The position numbers and the translations under genes were made by a program. Positions 9,501-21,712 of a DNA stretch of 64,000 nucleotides are shown here, piece by piece. The stretch is taken from the NCBI RefSeq assembly GCF_002209355.2, contig NZ_CP106855.1:3617189-3681188 (forward strand), given 5' to 3'. This DNA comes from Bdellovibrio sp. SKB1291214. GTDB lineage: Bacteria > Bdellovibrionota > Bdellovibrionia > Bdellovibrionales > Bdellovibrionaceae. Under the pieces are notes generated by a model, which did no database searches, was not told the DNA's origin, and saw only the letters and a program-made list of their open reading frames with translations. Position 1 is the first letter of the stretch, and every line of letters starts with the position of its first letter.

Positions 9501-10779
9501 TGAGCAAAACGTTATCAAAAATAACTCCATCACGAAACTTCGCGATATCTTGGTAGGCAAAATTACTACTGGCGTATTGTTGAATGAAGATGGATCTCAA
9601 AAACTTTTGAACAAAGGTCAATCGATCACAGTTGCGGATATCGAAACAATTCCATTTGAATTGTTGAACTATATCCCTCTTGAACAAGACCTTGAGTTCC
9701 AAGTTAACAAAATCATCGACAACGCTCGTAACCAACTTGACGCAGTTAAATTGGTATTCAACGAGAAGATCGATCGCCTTCGTAAAGGTGACGAGCTTCC
9801 TCCAGGCGTTATCAAAATGGTTAAAGTTTACGTTGCGATTAAACGTAAAATGCAAGTCGGCGATAAATTTGCCGGCCGTCACGGAAATAAAGGTGTCGTT
9901 TCTAAAGTATTGCCTGTTGAAGACATGCCTTACCTTGCAGACGGTTCTCCGGTTGACATGGTCTTGAATCCACTGGGCGTACCTTCACGTATGAACATCG
10001 GTCAGGTCCTTGAGGTTCACTTGGGTTGGGCAGCGCACAACTTGGGTAAACAAATCGGTTCTCACCTTGAAAAGTGGAATGCAGAAAACGCACGTAAAGA
10101 AATGAAAGATATCTTCAATGACTCTGATATCAGCGCAAAACTTGATGGCGCTGATGAAGGTTCTTTGAAATCAATGGTAACTCGTATGAAGAACGGTATC
10201 CACGTTGGAACGCCGGTATTCGACGGTGCTCGTGAATCAGATGTTAAGAACTTGCTTGCGAAAGCAGAAGTTCCACTTTCTGGTAAGTCCATCCTATTCG
10301 ATGGTCGTACTGGCGAGCCGTTCACGAACCCAGTTACTGTGGGTATCATGTACATGCTTAAACTTCACCATCTGGTTGAAGAGAAGATCCATGCTCGTTC
10401 TATCGGACCTTATTCTCTCGTTTCGCAACAGCCATTGGGCGGTAAAGCTCAATTCGGTGGTCAGCGTCTAGGGGAGATGGAAGTTTGGGCGATCGAAGCA
10501 TACGGTGCTGCATACTCTCTACAAGAGTTCCTAACTGTTAAGTCAGATGACGTAGCTGGTAGAACTCGTATGTACGAAAGTATCGTTAAGGGTGAAAACA
10601 TCCTTGAGCCGGGTCTTCCTGAATCGTTCAACGTTCTAGTGAAAGAGCTTCAGTCTCTTGCATTGAATGTTGAGTTGATGGAGTCCGACATCCTACGCGA
10701 TCAAGATGAAGATCTTGATAACGGTGGCGATGTTATTGAAGCAACTGTTGTGGCTCCTACTGAGCCAGAGCAGCACTAA
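6580..10779 (+). CDS. rpoB: DNA-directed RNA polymerase subunit beta
   Basis: This 1399-residue subunit is half of the polymerase catalytic core. The rifampicin-pocket region begins at F518 ([19 protein letters not shown]) and continues [14 protein letters not shown]. The residues equivalent to E. coli D516, H526 and S531 are the usual ones. Later come [12 protein letters not shown] and the C-terminal [17 protein letters not shown]. The start is TTG at 6580 after ACGGAGAG. rpoC follows after 27 bases and also starts with TTG. Confidence 0.98.
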   Translation: MEKTPVTASNIRVRKSFAKNKQVIDIPNLIELQKSSYEAFIQKDMDPDRRGEAGLNGVFKSVFPITDFNNTASLEFVSYTLEPAKYDVDECRQRGMTFAAPIKVTLRLIVFDVDEETEARSIRDVKEQEVYLGEIPLMTANGSFIINGTERVVVSQLHRSPGVFFDHDGGKNNASGKLIYSARVIPYRGSWLDAEFDQKDLIHVRIDRRRKFPVTILLKALGYNAEQLLEYFYDLDEVYVKGGKLFRKLDIERMSGQRALTDIVDPKGGEALVKAGRRITRAIVKKIKDLNITELEVEPNDLDGKVLAKPLIDESTGEIIADANAELNSAIIKRAIEAGIESFYMIFFDGLTVGPYLRNTLLVDKVSNKDESLIEIYKRLRPGEPPTLEAATTFFGRLFFDPETYDLSEVGRIKINHRFGISMEECPPSHRTLTHKDILSTIKTLIDLKNGRGVIDDIDHLGNRRVRSVGELLENQYRIGLVRMERAIRERMSLQDVETMMPHDLVNAKPVNAVVKEFFGSSQLSQFMDQTNPLSEITHKRRLSALGPGGLTRDRAGFEVRDVHPTHYGRICPIETPEGPNIGLIASLATYARINNYGFIETPYRKVEQGAVSKDINYLSALEEAGHYIAPAARDEAGNKAIQTPTTITRRDGEYEIVDKDKVALMDVSPSQLVSIAASLIPFLEHDDANRALMGSNMQRQAVPLLRSRAPLVGTGVERLVARDSGTSVVVQNDGIVEEVDASRIVIRRFAKGGELGANVDIYNLTKYQRTNQNTCFNQKPIVTVGDKVSKGDIVADGPSTELGELALGQNILVAFTPWQGYNFEDSILISERLLKDDVYTSIHIEEFECVARDTKLGKEEITRDIANVGEEALKDLDSSGIIRIGAEVRPGFILVGKVTPKGETQLSPEEKLLRAIFGEKAGDVRDTSLRAPSGVYGTVIDAQVYSREGADRDERLSSIIEEKKRKLEKDLAVEQNVIKNNSITKLRDILVGKITTGVLLNEDGSQKLLNKGQSITVADIETIPFELLNYIPLEQDLEFQVNKIIDNARNQLDAVKLVFNEKIDRLRKGDELPPGVIKMVKVYVAIKRKMQVGDKFAGRHGNKGVVSKVLPVEDMPYLADGSPVDMVLNPLGVPSRMNIGQVLEVHLGWAAHNLGKQIGSHLEKWNAENARKEMKDIFNDSDISAKLDGADEGSLKSMVTRMKNGIHVGTPVFDGARESDVKNLLAKAEVPLSGKSILFDGRTGEPFTNPVTVGIMYMLKLHHLVEEKIHARSIGPYSLVSQQPLGGKAQFGGQRLGEMEVWAIEAYGAAYSLQEFLTVKSDDVAGRTRMYESIVKGENILEPGLPESFNVLVKELQSLALNVELMESDILRDQDEDLDNGGDVIEATVVAPTEPEQH

Positions 10780-10806
10780 TTAAAACTTTAACAACAGGGG
10801 TGTTCT

Positions 10807-13800
10807 TTGAGAGACTTGTTGAATTTTTTCGATAAACCAAAAGATCCACTTTCGTTTGACGCCGTACGAGTATCGTTGGCGTCACCTGAAATGATTCGTG
10901 ATTGGTCATTTGGTGAAGTTAAGAAGCCAGAAACTATCAACTATCGTACATTCAAGCCTGAACGGGACGGCTTGTTCTGTGCGAAAATCTTCGGTCCTAT
11001 TAAGGATTACGAGTGCTTGTGCGGTAAGTATAAACGTATGAAGTACCGTGGCGTCGTCTGTGAAAAGTGCGGCGTTGAAGTAACACAAACTAAAGTTCGT
11101 CGTGAACGTTTAGGCCACATTGAGCTTGCAACTCCGGTTGCGCACATCTGGTTCTTGCGCTCATTGCCTTCTCGTATCGGTAACTTGCTCAACCTATCAC
11201 TTAAGGATGTTGAGAAAGTTTTGTATTGTGAAGCACACGTGGTTATCGATCCAATGGAAACTACATTGGAAGAAGGCCAAGTATTGACTGAAGAAGCTTT
11301 GAACGCAGCTTTGAATGAATTCGGTCCTTCATTCAAATACGGCATGGGCGGCGAGGCTGTTCGTGACCTTTTGAGAAAAATCGATCCTGAATACTTGTCT
11401 CGCAAGCTTCGTATGGAAGCTAAAGACGTTAAGTCTGAAGCGGGTATGAAAAAGATCACTAAACGTCTTAAGGTTGTTGAGGCTTTCAAAGGCTCTATCA
11501 ACAAACCTGAATGGATGATGTTGGAAGCACTTCCAGTGTTGCCACCAGATCTACGTCCTCTAGTTCCACTAGATGGCGGTCGTTTCGCGACTTCAGATCT
11601 AAATGATCTTTACCGTCGTGTGATCAACCGTAATAACCGTTTGAAACGTCTTCAAGAGCTTAACGCTCCAGACATCATCATCCGCAATGAAAAACGTATG
11701 TTGCAAGAAGCAGTAGACGCATTGTTGGATAATGGTCGTCGCGGTAAAACTTTCACTGGTCCAAATAAACGTCCTCTTCGCTCTCTTTCAGATATGTTGA
11801 AAGGTAAGCAAGGTCGTTTCCGTCAAAATCTACTTGGTAAACGTGTGGACTACTCTGGTCGTTCCGTTATCGTTGTAGGTCCGACGTTGAAATTGCACCA
11901 ATGCGGTCTTCCTAAGAAAATGGCTTTGGAGCTATTCAAACCATTCGTTTACAACAAACTTGAAGAAAAAGGCCTAGCAGCAACTATCAAGCAAGCTAAG
12001 AAATTGGTTGAGCAAGAGACAGTTGAAGTTTGGGATATCTTGGCTGACGTAGTTAAAGAACATCCAGTTCTTCTAAACCGTGCGCCAACTCTTCACAGAC
12101 TTGGTATCCAAGCCTTCGAACCTGTACTTCACGAAGGTAAAGCGATCCAATTGCACCCGCTAGTGTGCGGTGCCTTTAATGCCGACTTCGACGGTGACCA
12201 AATGGCGGTTCACGTTCCACTTTCTGTGGAATCTCAAGTTGAAGCTCGTGTTTTGATGATGTCTACGAACAACGTTCTTTCTCCAGCCTCTGGTAAGCCA
12301 ATCATCAATCCATCACAAGATATCGTGTTGGGCCTGTACTGGTTGACTCGTAACCGTTTGGGCGCAAAAGGAACTGGCAAAATCTTCTCAACTGTTCAAG
12401 AAGCTCAATACGCTTACGAAACAGGTTTGGTGGACTTGCAAGCAGTTTGTAAAGTACGTATCAACGGTAAGTTGCAAGAAACAACTGTAGGTCGCGCGAT
12501 CCTTTCAGACAGCGTTCCTAAAGAAGTTCCTTTCAACGACGTGAACGTAATCATGACTAAGAAACAAATCGCTGCTTTGATCGACAAGACTTTCCGTCTT
12601 GCGGGTGCAAAAGCGACTTGTATCTTGGCTGATAAAATCATGGAACTTGGTTTCAAATATTCAACGTCTGCAGGTATGTCTATCGGTATCGATGACATGG
12701 TTATCCCAGCTGCCAAAGCTCCGATGATCGCTGACGCTGAAAAACAAGTTACTGAAATCCAAACTCAGTACGATGAAGGTTTGATCACAGATGGTGAGCG
12801 CTACAATAAGGTAGTGGATATCTGGGCACAAACTGCAGATAAGATCGCTAAAGAAGGTATGAACGCGATCGAAAAACAAACGTACGTAATTGATGGCAAA
12901 GAAGTAGTAGGACCTTCATTCAATCCTATCTACATCATGGCTGAATCCGGAGCCCGTGGTTCCGCGACTCAGATCCGTCAGTTGGGTGGTATGCGTGGTT
13001 TGATGGCGAAACCTTCTGGTGAGATCATCGAAACGCCGATCACTGCAAACTTCCGTGAAGGTTTGACAGTTATCCAGTACTTCATCTCTACGCACGGTGC
13101 TCGTAAAGGTTTGGCCGATACAGCATTGAAAACAGCGAACTCTGGTTACTTGACTCGTCGTTTAGTTGACGTTGCTCAAGACGTAGTAGTTTCTGAATTG
13201 GATTGCGGAATTGACGACGGTTTGGAAATCACTCCAGTTTACGAAGCTGGTGAGATCATCCAAAACATCGGTGATCGTATCCTTGGTCGTACAACATTGA
13301 GAGATGTTGTTGATCCTCAAACTAACAACGTAGTTGTTAGAGCGAACCAAGAGATCTCTGAGACTGACGTTAAAACTATCGAAGGCTTGGGTATCGATAA
13401 AGTCGACATCCGTTCAGCCCTAGTGTGCCAATCTAAACGTGGCGTTTGTGTGAAGTGTTACGGCCGTGACTTGTCTCGTGGTGCGACTGTGAACCTTGGT
13501 GAAACAGTTGGTATCATCGCCGCTCAATCTATCGGTGAGCCGGGTACTCAGTTGACGATGCGTACGTTCCACTTGGGTGGTGCGGCTTCTCGTTCAGTTG
13601 AGCAATCTGTTCATACAACTCGTTATGACGGTACAATCAAACTTCAAAACGTTCATGCTGTTACGAACCGTAACGGTAAATTGACTGTAATGAATCGTAA
13701 CGGTTCTGCACTAGTTGTGGACGAATCAGGTCGTGAACGCGAGAATTTCAAACTCGTTTACGGTGCTGTTTTGAACTTTAAAGAAGGTGACAAAGTTGCC

Positions 13801-14937
13801 AAAGGGCAAACAGTTGTCGAGTGGGATCCATATTCGAATCCAATCATCGCAGAGGTATCTGCGAAGATCCAATATCAGGATATCGAAGAAGGTTCTACAA
13901 TGCAGGAGCAAGTGGATGCGGTAACTGGTTTCGCGACTAAAGTTATCATGGAATCTAAATCTTCTGACATTAAACCAACTGTGTTCCTAGTTGATGGCAA
14001 TGGTAAGACATTGAATCTTCCTGGTCGTGACATCCCTGCGAGATATTTGATCCCAGTGGGTGCTCAGCTTCTAGCAGCTGACGGTCAAGAAATTCATGCC
14101 GGTGACGTTATCGCGAAAATGCATCGTGAGACTTCGAAAACGAAGGATATCACGGGCGGTCTTCCGCGCGTTGCCGAATTGTTTGAAGCTCGTAAACCGA
14201 AAGAAGCAGCAATCATCTCTGAAATTGATGGTTATGTGACATTCGGTAAAGACGTTAAAGGTAAACAACGTGTGATCGTAACTCCTGAAGTGGGTGAGCA
14301 AAAAGAATATCTTATCCCTAAAGGTAAGCACGTTGCTGTAAGAGAAGGTGAGTACGTAAGAGCCGGTGAGGCGTTGATGGACGGTCCAACAAATCCTCAT
14401 GACATTCTGGCGGTTCTAGGTGCTAAAGCCCTATCTGCATACCTTGTTGATGAAATCCAAGAAGTTTACCGACTTCAAGGTGTTGCTATCAATGACAAGC
14501 ATATCGAAGTCATCGTTCGCCAAATGCTACGTAAAGTAGAAATCAAGGACGCTGGTGACAGCCGCTTCTTGGCTGGTGAACAAGCTGAAAGATATGCTTT
14601 CGACGAAGAAAATGCTCGTTTGAGCCGTGAAGGTGGACAACTTGCTACATGCAATCCACTTCTTCTTGGTATCACGAAAGTTTCTTTGAGCACTGATAGC
14701 TGGATCTCAGCAGCGTCATTCCAAGAAACAACAAAAGTACTTACGGAAGCGGCGATCAATTCTCGTACAGACCATTTGCGTGGTTTGAAAGAGAATATCA
14801 TCATGGGTCGTTTGATCCCTGCAGGTACTGGCTTAACTTCTTACAAACGTTGGAAAGTGTCTGTAGCAGAGGACGACGATGTAAATTACGTGGCATCTTT
14901 GCCAGGTATGTCGGCTTCCGCTCAGCCTCAAGGTTAG
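10807..14937 (+). CDS. rpoC: DNA-directed RNA polymerase subunit beta'
   Basis: This 1376-residue subunit carries the active-site magnesium motif NADFDGD, with aspartates 460, 462 and 464. The N-terminal zinc ribbon is C70, C72, C85 and C88, and the second zinc site includes [11 protein letters not shown]. Length is close to the proteobacterial form. It is co-transcribed with rpoB. The TTG start follows CAGGGGTG. Confidence 0.98.
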   Translation: MRDLLNFFDKPKDPLSFDAVRVSLASPEMIRDWSFGEVKKPETINYRTFKPERDGLFCAKIFGPIKDYECLCGKYKRMKYRGVVCEKCGVEVTQTKVRRERLGHIELATPVAHIWFLRSLPSRIGNLLNLSLKDVEKVLYCEAHVVIDPMETTLEEGQVLTEEALNAALNEFGPSFKYGMGGEAVRDLLRKIDPEYLSRKLRMEAKDVKSEAGMKKITKRLKVVEAFKGSINKPEWMMLEALPVLPPDLRPLVPLDGGRFATSDLNDLYRRVINRNNRLKRLQELNAPDIIIRNEKRMLQEAVDALLDNGRRGKTFTGPNKRPLRSLSDMLKGKQGRFRQNLLGKRVDYSGRSVIVVGPTLKLHQCGLPKKMALELFKPFVYNKLEEKGLAATIKQAKKLVEQETVEVWDILADVVKEHPVLLNRAPTLHRLGIQAFEPVLHEGKAIQLHPLVCGAFNADFDGDQMAVHVPLSVESQVEARVLMMSTNNVLSPASGKPIINPSQDIVLGLYWLTRNRLGAKGTGKIFSTVQEAQYAYETGLVDLQAVCKVRINGKLQETTVGRAILSDSVPKEVPFNDVNVIMTKKQIAALIDKTFRLAGAKATCILADKIMELGFKYSTSAGMSIGIDDMVIPAAKAPMIADAEKQVTEIQTQYDEGLITDGERYNKVVDIWAQTADKIAKEGMNAIEKQTYVIDGKEVVGPSFNPIYIMAESGARGSATQIRQLGGMRGLMAKPSGEIIETPITANFREGLTVIQYFISTHGARKGLADTALKTANSGYLTRRLVDVAQDVVVSELDCGIDDGLEITPVYEAGEIIQNIGDRILGRTTLRDVVDPQTNNVVVRANQEISETDVKTIEGLGIDKVDIRSALVCQSKRGVCVKCYGRDLSRGATVNLGETVGIIAAQSIGEPGTQLTMRTFHLGGAASRSVEQSVHTTRYDGTIKLQNVHAVTNRNGKLTVMNRNGSALVVDESGRERENFKLVYGAVLNFKEGDKVAKGQTVVEWDPYSNPIIAEVSAKIQYQDIEEGSTMQEQVDAVTGFATKVIMESKSSDIKPTVFLVDGNGKTLNLPGRDIPARYLIPVGAQLLAADGQEIHAGDVIAKMHRETSKTKDITGGLPRVAELFEARKPKEAAIISEIDGYVTFGKDVKGKQRVIVTPEVGEQKEYLIPKGKHVAVREGEYVRAGEALMDGPTNPHDILAVLGAKALSAYLVDEIQEVYRLQGVAINDKHIEVIVRQMLRKVEIKDAGDSRFLAGEQAERYAFDEENARLSREGGQLATCNPLLLGITKVSLSTDSWISAASFQETTKVLTEAAINSRTDHLRGLKENIIMGRLIPAGTGLTSYKRWKVSVAEDDDVNYVASLPGMSASAQPQG

Positions 14938-14960
14938 TAGAGTTGCAGCGCTTCATGAAT

Positions 14961-14992
14961 CCTCAAAGCCGCTTCACTGGCGGTTTTGAGGG
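14961..14992 (+). terminator. Stem-loop after rpoC, probable weak terminator
   Basis: CCTCAAAGCCGC at 14961-14972 pairs with GCGGTTTTGAGG at 14980-14991 with one G-T pair. No T run follows, so it may act with Rho or as a processing site. It lies 23 bases after rpoC. Confidence 0.5.
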
Positions 14993-15083
14993 CTTAAAGC
15001 CTCGATTCTCGTAAGAAAAATGTAAAAAACTCAAAAAGTGGAACTCACGCCAGTTTTTGGGAACTAAAAATAACAACAATGTC

Positions 15084-15111
15084 TTGACCCGGATACTTTC
15101 GACAATGTAAG
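15084..15111 (+). promoter_or_regulatory. Possible promoter for rpsL-rpsG-fusA
   Basis: TTGACC at 15084-15089 is followed after 16 bases by TGTAAG at 15106-15111. It lies about 45 bases before the rpsL start in the 218-base spacer. The -35 box is good and the -10 box is weak. Confidence 0.4.
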
Positions 15112-15155
15112 TTCCAGCGTCTTGAATTCGAATAAATTGTTTAAGGGGTTTATAA

Positions 15156-15530
15156 GTGCCTACAATTAACCAGCTCATCAAAAGTGAGCGTAAAGTTCAA
15201 AAAAACCAAACTAAATCACCTGCTTTGGTGTCATGCCCTCAGCGTCGTGGTGTTTGTACTCGTGTTTATACAACAACTCCAAAGAAGCCGAACTCCGCTC
15301 TACGTAAAGTAGCAAAAGTCCGTCTATCTAACGGTTTTGAAGTTATCTCTTACATCCCAGGTATCGGTCACAATCTTCAAGAGCACAGCGTTGTCTTGAT
15401 TCGTGGCGGCCGTGTTAAAGACTTGCCGGGTGTTCGTTACCACATCGTTCGCGGTGTTCTAGATCTTCAAGGTGTTAACGGTCGCCTACGCAGCCGTTCT
15501 AAATACGGTACTAAGAGACCTAAGAAATAA
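15156..15530 (+). CDS. rpsL: 30S ribosomal protein S12
   Basis: S12 sits at the decoding centre. The 124-residue product has [15 protein letters not shown] and [17 protein letters not shown], with lysines at both positions commonly changed in streptomycin-resistant mutants, so it is the sensitive-type sequence. The GTG start at 15156 follows TAAGGGG. rpsG follows after 10 bases. Confidence 0.98.
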   Translation: MPTINQLIKSERKVQKNQTKSPALVSCPQRRGVCTRVYTTTPKKPNSALRKVAKVRLSNGFEVISYIPGIGHNLQEHSVVLIRGGRVKDLPGVRYHIVRGVLDLQGVNGRLRSRSKYGTKRPKK

Positions 15531-15540
15531 GGATTGAGAA

Positions 15541-16014
15541 ATGTCACGTCGTAAAAAGACCTTTAAAAGAGAAATCATTCCTGATCCAGTTTTCAAGGAT
15601 CTAACTATCGCTAAGTTCGTCAATAAAATGATGATCCAAGGTAAGAAAGCTACTGCACAGAAGCTTTTCTACGGAGCGTTGGCTGAACTTGAAGGCAAAA
15701 TTCAAGGTGAAGAACCTATCGCTATTTTCAAAAAAGCTCTTGAGAACGTAAAGCCTTCTATCGAAGTTCGTTCTCGCCGTGTAGGTGGAGCTACTTACCA
15801 AGTTCCTATCGATGTTCGTCCATCTCGTCGTCTAGCTTTGGCTATGCGTTGGTTGGTAGAATACTCTCGTGAACGTGGTGAAAAAGACCATGCTAAGCGT
15901 TTGGCTGGCGAATTCATCGATGCTTACAACAATAGAGGTAACTCTATTAAGAAGAAAGATGACGTTCACCGTATGGCTGAAGCAAATAAGGCTTTCTCTC
16001 ACTACAATTGGTAA
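15541..16014 (+). CDS. rpsG: 30S ribosomal protein S7
   Basis: S7 initiates assembly of the 30S head and contacts E-site tRNA. The 157-residue product starts [18 protein letters not shown] and carries [19 protein letters not shown], the family signature. In enterobacteria S7 represses the str operon. The short spacer to fusA leaves little room for that kind of internal operator here. Confidence 0.98.
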   Translation: MSRRKKTFKREIIPDPVFKDLTIAKFVNKMMIQGKKATAQKLFYGALAELEGKIQGEEPIAIFKKALENVKPSIEVRSRRVGGATYQVPIDVRPSRRLALAMRWLVEYSRERGEKDHAKRLAGEFIDAYNNRGNSIKKKDDVHRMAEANKAFSHYNW

Positions 16015-16023
16015 TCTATTTAC

Positions 16024-18129
16024 ATGTCAGCTAAAGATCCTAAAGTTGTAGCTGATCTCAAGTATACTCGTAATATCGGCATCATGGCTCACATTGATGC
16101 CGGTAAAACGACGACCACCGAGCGCATTCTTTACTACACTGGAAAAAGTCATAAAATTGGTGAAGTTCACGACGGCCAGGCCACTATGGACTGGATGGTT
16201 CAAGAACAAGAGCGTGGTATTACTATCACGTCTGCTGCCACTATGGCGTTCTGGAAAGACCACCGTATTAATATCATCGATACTCCAGGGCACGTTGACT
16301 TCACTATTGAAGTTGAGCGTTCTTTGCGCGTTCTTGACGGTGCTGTAGCTGTATTCGACGGCGTTAACGGTGTTGAGCCTCAGTCTGAAACTGTTTGGAA
16401 GCAAGCTGACAAGTATAAAGTCCCAAGAATTTGCTTTATCAATAAAATGGACCGCGTGGGCGCTGATTTTGTGATGTCTTACGGGACAATCAAAGATCGT
16501 CTTCAAGCGAATCCAATCCCTGTTCAAGTTCCAATCGGCATGGAAGATTCCTTCCGTGGTGTTGTCGATTTGTTGGAAAATCGCGCTTACATTTGGACGA
16601 CATCCGGGATGGGCGACAATTTCGAAGTTACCGATGTTCCTAACGACATGAAGGAAGAAATCAATCGCTTCCGCACAGAAGTCGTTGAGAAGATCGTTGA
16701 GTTTGACGATGTTCTTCTTGAGAAATATCTCAATGGAGAAGAGGTGACTGTGCCAGAGCTAAAAGCAGCTCTTCGTAAAGGCACTCTAGAGCTTAAAGCG
16801 TTCCCAGTGTTCTGTGGGGCTGCTTTCAAAAACAAAGGTATTCAACCTTTGCTTGATGGTGTGATTGATTATCTTCCATCTCCTATCGAAGTTCCGGATA
16901 TCGTGGGGCACGATCCAGAACGTCCTGAAAAAGAAATCGTATGTAAAACTGATTTCGACGCTCATGTGGCGGCGCTGGCATTCAAAATTGCCAATGATCC
17001 TTTCGCGGGGACTTTGACTTACATCCGCGTTTATTCAGGCGAGGTCAAAGTCGGCGATCAGCTTTTGAATCCTCGTACTCAAAAGAAAGAGCGTATTCAA
17101 AAGCTCGTAAAAATGCATGCGAACTCCCGCGAGGAAGTTGGCGGTCTTAAAGCGGGGGATATCGGTGCCGTTATCGGTCTGAAATTCACGGGGACCGGCG
17201 ATACCCTGTGTGAGACGTCTCATGCTGTTGTTCTTGAATCTATTACTTTCCCAGAGCCTGTTATCGCCGTGGCGATCGAAGCTAAATCTTCTGCTGATCA
17301 AGAGAAGATGCTGGCAGGCTTGGATAAGCTTCAAAAAGAAGACCCTTCTTGTAAGCTAAGAAATGACCCAGAAACTGGTCAAATCTTGCTATCAGGTATG
17401 GGGGAGCTTCATTTGGATATCTTGGTGGACCGTCTACTTCGTGAGCACAAGGTGCAAGCGAATGTTGGTAAGCCACAGGTTTCATACCGCGAAACCATTA
17501 CGTCTGCGGGGTCCGCATCTCATGTTTATGAGCGTGAAATCGCTGGCGATATGAACTTCGCATCCGTTACCTTGACGATTGAGCCGATCTCTCAAGCAGA
17601 TCACATTCAATTTGTTAGCAAGGTATCCACGTCTAAAGAGTTTACACCGACGATGCTAAAAGCAGTTGAAATGGGCTTCCGTGAAGCTGCTGAAGTTGGT
17701 CCGTTGGCAAGCTATTCTATGCTCGGTATTAAGGGGACTTTAACAGCTGTTGAAGCTCGCCCAGAAACGTCTACGGAAATGGCCTTCAAAGCGGCTACTT
17801 CCCTGGCTTTCAGAGATGCCGTTAAAAATGCTCAAGTTGAGCTTATGGAGCCAATCTTTAAGCTTGAGGTGACTTGCCCTGATGAATTCGTGGGCAATAT
17901 CGTGGGCGACTTGAACTCGCGTCGTGGAAAAATTCTCACGATGAACGTGAAGCCAGGGGGCGGGCAGGTTATCTTTGCCGAGGCTCCATTGGCCACTCTA
18001 TTTGGTTATGCGACGGATGTGCGCAGTTTGAGCCAGGGTAGAGCAAGTTTCAGCATGGAATTCTTAGAATACGCTGTGGTCCCTGCAAAGGTGAAAACGG
18101 AAATTCTACATAAAATGGGAAGATATTAA
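16024..18129 (+). CDS. fusA: Elongation factor G
   Basis: EF-G drives ribosomal translocation. The 701-residue product has P-loop AHIDAGKT at residues 22-29, DTPGHVDFT and [10 protein letters not shown], then domains II-V. It lies 9 bases after rpsG. No tuf copy follows, unlike many proteobacteria, so the str block ends here and a new promoter begins the S10 block. Confidence 0.98.
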   Translation: MSAKDPKVVADLKYTRNIGIMAHIDAGKTTTTERILYYTGKSHKIGEVHDGQATMDWMVQEQERGITITSAATMAFWKDHRINIIDTPGHVDFTIEVERSLRVLDGAVAVFDGVNGVEPQSETVWKQADKYKVPRICFINKMDRVGADFVMSYGTIKDRLQANPIPVQVPIGMEDSFRGVVDLLENRAYIWTTSGMGDNFEVTDVPNDMKEEINRFRTEVVEKIVEFDDVLLEKYLNGEEVTVPELKAALRKGTLELKAFPVFCGAAFKNKGIQPLLDGVIDYLPSPIEVPDIVGHDPERPEKEIVCKTDFDAHVAALAFKIANDPFAGTLTYIRVYSGEVKVGDQLLNPRTQKKERIQKLVKMHANSREEVGGLKAGDIGAVIGLKFTGTGDTLCETSHAVVLESITFPEPVIAVAIEAKSSADQEKMLAGLDKLQKEDPSCKLRNDPETGQILLSGMGELHLDILVDRLLREHKVQANVGKPQVSYRETITSAGSASHVYEREIAGDMNFASVTLTIEPISQADHIQFVSKVSTSKEFTPTMLKAVEMGFREAAEVGPLASYSMLGIKGTLTAVEARPETSTEMAFKAATSLAFRDAVKNAQVELMEPIFKLEVTCPDEFVGNIVGDLNSRRGKILTMNVKPGGGQVIFAEAPLATLFGYATDVRSLSQGRASFSMEFLEYAVVPAKVKTEILHKMGRY

Positions 18130-18147
18130 TTATTTAATAATTTCCCT

Positions 18148-18176
18148 TTGACAAAGATTTTTTAAATGCGCATACT
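18148..18176 (+). promoter_or_regulatory. Promoter for the S10 ribosomal superoperon
   Basis: A consensus TTGACA (18148-18153) and CATACT (18171-18176) are 17 bases apart. The spacer before rpsJ is 211 bases, leaving a leader of roughly 155 bases. In some bacteria L4 regulates through such a leader, but I see no confident L4-type fold here. Confidence 0.65.
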
Positions 18177-18340
18177 CGCGCACTCGTGACATCTATATTT
18201 ACAAAAAACCCCCCGCGTTTGGTGGACTTATCTAGGCCGCAAGGGCTAATTCGGGGCAAGTTTTCGATGGGATTTGATGTTCAGTTATTAACATTTTTGC
18301 TAGTAATTACGCTACCTTACAAAAGAAGAGAAGTGTCCTT

Positions 18341-18658
18341 ATGCAAAGTCAGAAGATTAGAATCAGATTGAAGGCATTCGATCATAAATTGCTTGATCAG
18401 TCGACGAAAGAAATCGTTGAGACTGCTCGTCGCACAGGCGCAAAAGTTGCGGGTCCAATTCCCTTGCCTACTCGCATCAACCGCTACACAGTACTTCGTT
18501 CTCCGCACGTAGATAAAAAATCTCGTGAACAATTCGAAGTAAGAACTCACAAGCGTATGCTTGATATCCTTGAACCTACTCAACAAACAGTAGATCAACT
18601 TATGAAGTTGGATCTTTCTGCTGGTGTTGACGTCGAAATCAAACTATCAGCGGTTTAG
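18341..18658 (+). CDS. rpsJ: 30S ribosomal protein S10
   Basis: S10 belongs to the 30S head and also partners NusB in antitermination. The 105-residue product starts [19 protein letters not shown] and includes [27 protein letters not shown] in pieces typical of the family. It is the first gene of a run of ribosomal genes spaced by only a few bases. Confidence 0.98.
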   Translation: MQSQKIRIRLKAFDHKLLDQSTKEIVETARRTGAKVAGPIPLPTRINRYTVLRSPHVDKKSREQFEVRTHKRMLDILEPTQQTVDQLMKLDLSAGVDVEIKLSAV

Positions 18659-18667
18659 GAGTAAGAC

Positions 18668-19333
18668 GTGAGCGAAACTACAGAAAACACACAAACGTCA
18701 ACAGGCCTAAAACTTGATGGCTTGTTCGCATTCAAAGAAGGTATGGCTACCATCTACAATGAACAAGGTGAAGCCGTTCCTGTTACAGTTCTTCGTTATG
18801 AGCCTTGGTTTGTTTCTCAAATCAAAACTAACGAAGCTGATGGTTACGAAGCTATCCAAGTAGCTTGCGAACCTAAAAAAGCTAAAAATTCAAACAAAGC
18901 TGAACAAGGCCACCTTAAAGGTGCTGGCTTCGAAAATGGCGCGCGTTTCGTAAAAGAAATTCGTCAAGCTATTCCAGAAGGTCTTACAGTAGGCGCCCAA
19001 GTATCTATCGACTCTTTGGCTAAAGGTGACACTGTTAAAATGACAGCGAAATCTAAAGGTAAAGGTTTCGCGGGCGTTATGAAGCGTTGGAACTTCGCCG
19101 GTGGACCTGGTTCACACGGTTCTAAATTCCACCGTCGTCCGGGTTCATCTGGTAACAGAACATGGCCAGGCCGTGTAATGCCAGGTAAGAAATTCCCAGG
19201 TCATCTTGGTAACGAAACAGTAACTGTTAAGAACGTTGAAATCGTAGAGATCATCCACGCTGAAAACGTTGTTTTGGTTAAGGGTCCAGTTCCAGGTGCG
19301 AAAAACACTTTGGTGAAATTGGTGAGAGTGTAA
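18668..19333 (+). CDS. rplC: 50S ribosomal protein L3
   Basis: L3 is an early-assembly 50S protein with a loop reaching toward the peptidyl transferase centre. The 221-residue product begins with about 15 polar residues before [17 protein letters not shown]. It carries the conserved [18 protein letters not shown] and [13 protein letters not shown] loop. The GTG start at 18668 follows TAGGAGTAAGA. Confidence 0.97.
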   Translation: MSETTENTQTSTGLKLDGLFAFKEGMATIYNEQGEAVPVTVLRYEPWFVSQIKTNEADGYEAIQVACEPKKAKNSNKAEQGHLKGAGFENGARFVKEIRQAIPEGLTVGAQVSIDSLAKGDTVKMTAKSKGKGFAGVMKRWNFAGGPGSHGSKFHRRPGSSGNRTWPGRVMPGKKFPGHLGNETVTVKNVEIVEIIHAENVVLVKGPVPGAKNTLVKLVRV

Positions 19334-19334
19334 T

Positions 19335-19964
19335 ATGGCAACAGTAAATGTACTTAACTGGAAAAAAGAAAAAGTAGGATCAATCGATCTTGCAGCTGAT
19401 GTTTTCGAAACTCCTATTAAAAAAGAAGTTTTGCACACAGTAGTTCAATGGCAATTGGCTAGCCGTCGCCAAGGTACTCATATGACTAAAACAAAAGGTC
19501 TTGTGAGCGGTGGTGGTAAGAAGCCTTTCAAACAAAAAGGTACTGGTGGAGCTCGTCAAGGTTCTAGCCGTTCTATCTTGATGCCTGGTGGTGGTACTGC
19601 TTTCGGTCCTCAACCTCGCAGCTACGCGTTCGTACTTCCTAAAAAAGTTCGTCGCTTAGGTTTGAGCATGGCACTTTCTCACCTTCAAAAAGAAGGCAAG
19701 TTGTTCGTAGTAGACAGCATGCAATCTGAAGGTAAAACAGCTGAGTTGAGCAAACGTCTTAAAGCGTTTGGCTTGAAAAAAGCAGTTTTGATCGATGCAA
19801 ATGTTAACGACAAGTTCAATCAAGCTTCAAAAAATCTTCCAACATTCAAATACTTCCCAGTTGAAGGTTTGAACGTGTTTGATCTTTTGAAATACGATGC
19901 TGCAGTTATCACTAAAGAATCTGTAGCTAAAATCGTAGATCGCTGCTCAATGGAGAAAGCGTAA
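19335..19964 (+). CDS. rplD: 50S ribosomal protein L4
   Basis: L4 lines the exit tunnel and in many bacteria represses the S10 operon. The 209-residue product has the tunnel loop segment KPFKQKGTGGARQGSSRS and VLPKKVRRLGLSMAL. It starts 1 base after the rplC stop, implying translational coupling. Confidence 0.97.
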   Translation: MATVNVLNWKKEKVGSIDLAADVFETPIKKEVLHTVVQWQLASRRQGTHMTKTKGLVSGGGKKPFKQKGTGGARQGSSRSILMPGGGTAFGPQPRSYAFVLPKKVRRLGLSMALSHLQKEGKLFVVDSMQSEGKTAELSKRLKAFGLKKAVLIDANVNDKFNQASKNLPTFKYFPVEGLNVFDLLKYDAAVITKESVAKIVDRCSMEKA

Positions 19965-19965
19965 G

Positions 19966-20244
19966 ATGAAACAAGTAATTAAAACTCCACTAATCACGGA
20001 GAAAAACACATACCACAACGCAGCTGGCGTTTACGTGTTCGAAGTAGATATGAAATCTACTAAAACAGAAGTAAAAGCAGCAGTAGAAAAGAACTTCAAA
20101 GTTAAAGTAGACAGCGTTAGAACTAGCGTTTGCCGCGGTCACTCTAAAAACACGAAGTTTGGTGCAACTAAGGTCCCTTACTGGAAAAAAGCTTACGTTA
20201 AGCTTGTTGAAGGTGAGAAGATCGCTCTTTTTGAGGGAGTATAG
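19966..20244 (+). CDS. rplW: 50S ribosomal protein L23
   Basis: L23 sits at the tunnel exit and docks trigger factor and SRP. The 92-residue product begins [17 protein letters not shown] and has [19 protein letters not shown]. It directly follows rplD. Confidence 0.97.
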   Translation: MKQVIKTPLITEKNTYHNAAGVYVFEVDMKSTKTEVKAAVEKNFKVKVDSVRTSVCRGHSKNTKFGATKVPYWKKAYVKLVEGEKIALFEGV

Positions 20245-20246
20245 AG

Positions 20247-21065
20247 ATGGGTATCAAGACGTTCGCCCCGCGCTCTCATGGTCGTAGAGGAATGACTGGT
20301 TTCGATTTTAAAGAAATCACAAAGACAACTCCAGAGAAGTCTTTGCTTGCTCCTCTAAAGAAACAAGCAGCTCGTAACAATCACGGTCAAATTACTATTC
20401 GTCACCAAGGTGGCGGTCATAAACGTAAATACCGTTTGGTTGATTTCAAACGTATGAAACTAGAAGTGCCAGCGAAAGTTGCTGCGATCGAATACGATCC
20501 GAACAGAACTTGCCGTATCGCTCTTCTTAACTATGTAGACGGTCAGAAAGCATACATCATCGCGCCAGTTGGCTTGAATGTAGGCGACACTGTACTTTCT
20601 TCAGACAAAGCCGACATCAAACCAGGTAACTCTTTGTCTTTGTCCGCTATCCCTGTTGGTACAGTAATTCACAATATCGAATTGCGCCCAGGTAAAGGTG
20701 GTCAAATTTGCAGAGGTGCAGGTGCGAGCGCGACTTTGGCTGGTAAAGGTGATATGTACTGCCAAGTACGTATGCCATCTGGTGAGTTGAAGCAGGTTCT
20801 TTCAGTATGCCGCGCTTCAATCGGTCAAGTTGGTAACACTGATAACGAAAACATTAATCTGGGTAAAGCTGGTCGCTCTCGTTGGAGAGGTATCCGTCCT
20901 TCAGTTCGTGGTATGCACATGAATCCAGTAGACCATCCATTGGGTGGTGGTGAAGGTGTGGGTAAAGGTCATCATCCTGTAACTCCATGGGGTCAACCAT
21001 GTAAAGGTTACAAGACAAGACATAACAAGAGAACTGACTCTTCAATCATCAAGAGACGTAAGTAG
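20247..21065 (+). CDS. rplB: 50S ribosomal protein L2
   Basis: L2 is needed for subunit association and peptidyl transferase activity. The 272-residue product has [13 protein letters not shown] sequence ([19 protein letters not shown]) and the C-terminal [22 protein letters not shown], with its conserved histidine. Length is standard. Confidence 0.98.
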   Translation: MGIKTFAPRSHGRRGMTGFDFKEITKTTPEKSLLAPLKKQAARNNHGQITIRHQGGGHKRKYRLVDFKRMKLEVPAKVAAIEYDPNRTCRIALLNYVDGQKAYIIAPVGLNVGDTVLSSDKADIKPGNSLSLSAIPVGTVIHNIELRPGKGGQICRGAGASATLAGKGDMYCQVRMPSGELKQVLSVCRASIGQVGNTDNENINLGKAGRSRWRGIRPSVRGMHMNPVDHPLGGGEGVGKGHHPVTPWGQPCKGYKTRHNKRTDSSIIKRRK

Positions 21066-21074
21066 GAGTAAACT

Positions 21075-21365
21075 GTGGCACGCTCGATTAAAAAAGGTCC
21101 ATTTGTTGATCTTCACCTTCAAAAGAAGGTCGACCACGCAATCGAAAAAAACGACAAGAAAGTTATCAAAACTTGGTCTCGTCGTTCAACAATTCTTCCA
21201 GAAGCTATCGGACTTACGTTCGCGGTTCACAATGGTAGAAAGTTCGTTCCAGTGTACATCACTGAGAACATGATCGGTCACAAACTAGGTGAGTTTGCTC
21301 CGACAAGAACTTTCCAAGGCCACGCTGAGAAGAAAGCTGCAGCTCCAGCTGCTGCTAAGAAGTAG
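21075..21365 (+). CDS. rpsS: 30S ribosomal protein S19
   Basis: S19 works with S13 in the 30S head. The product is 96 residues and starts [19 protein letters not shown]. It carries the conserved [11 protein letters not shown] and [17 protein letters not shown] short Ala/Lys tail (AAAPAAAKK) ends it. The GTG start at 21075 follows TAGGAG. Confidence 0.97.
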   Translation: MARSIKKGPFVDLHLQKKVDHAIEKNDKKVIKTWSRRSTILPEAIGLTFAVHNGRKFVPVYITENMIGHKLGEFAPTRTFQGHAEKKAAAPAAAKK

Positions 21366-21377
21366 TAGGTAGAGATT

Positions 21378-21710
21378 ATGGAAGTTAAAGCTAGTCTAAA
21401 ATACGCAAGAGTAGGTGCTCAAAAGGCAAGACTTGTTGCAGACCTAGTTCGCGGTAAAGACGTGAATGAAGCTGTTAAAACTCTTACTTTCTTGAACAAA
21501 AAAACTGCAGGTATGGTAAAGAAACTTATCGAATCTGCTGTTGCTAACGCTGAATACAAAAAAGTTATGGACATTGATAACTTGGTTGTTAAAGCCATCT
21601 GGGTTGATCAAGGTCCAGTTCTTAAGAGATTCCGTCCACGCGCTCAAGGCCGTGCTTTCGGTGTTCGTAAGAAAACAAGCCACATCAACGTAGTACTTGA
21701 GGAGAAATAA
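21378..21710 (+). CDS. rplV: 50S ribosomal protein L22
   Basis: L22 extends a hairpin along the exit tunnel, a site of macrolide-resistance mutations. The 110-residue product starts [26 protein letters not shown] and ends in [18 protein letters not shown], the usual hairpin segment. It lies between rpsS and rpsC. Confidence 0.97.
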   Translation: MEVKASLKYARVGAQKARLVADLVRGKDVNEAVKTLTFLNKKTAGMVKKLIESAVANAEYKKVMDIDNLVVKAIWVDQGPVLKRFRPRAQGRAFGVRKKTSHINVVLEEK

Positions 21711-21712
21711 TC

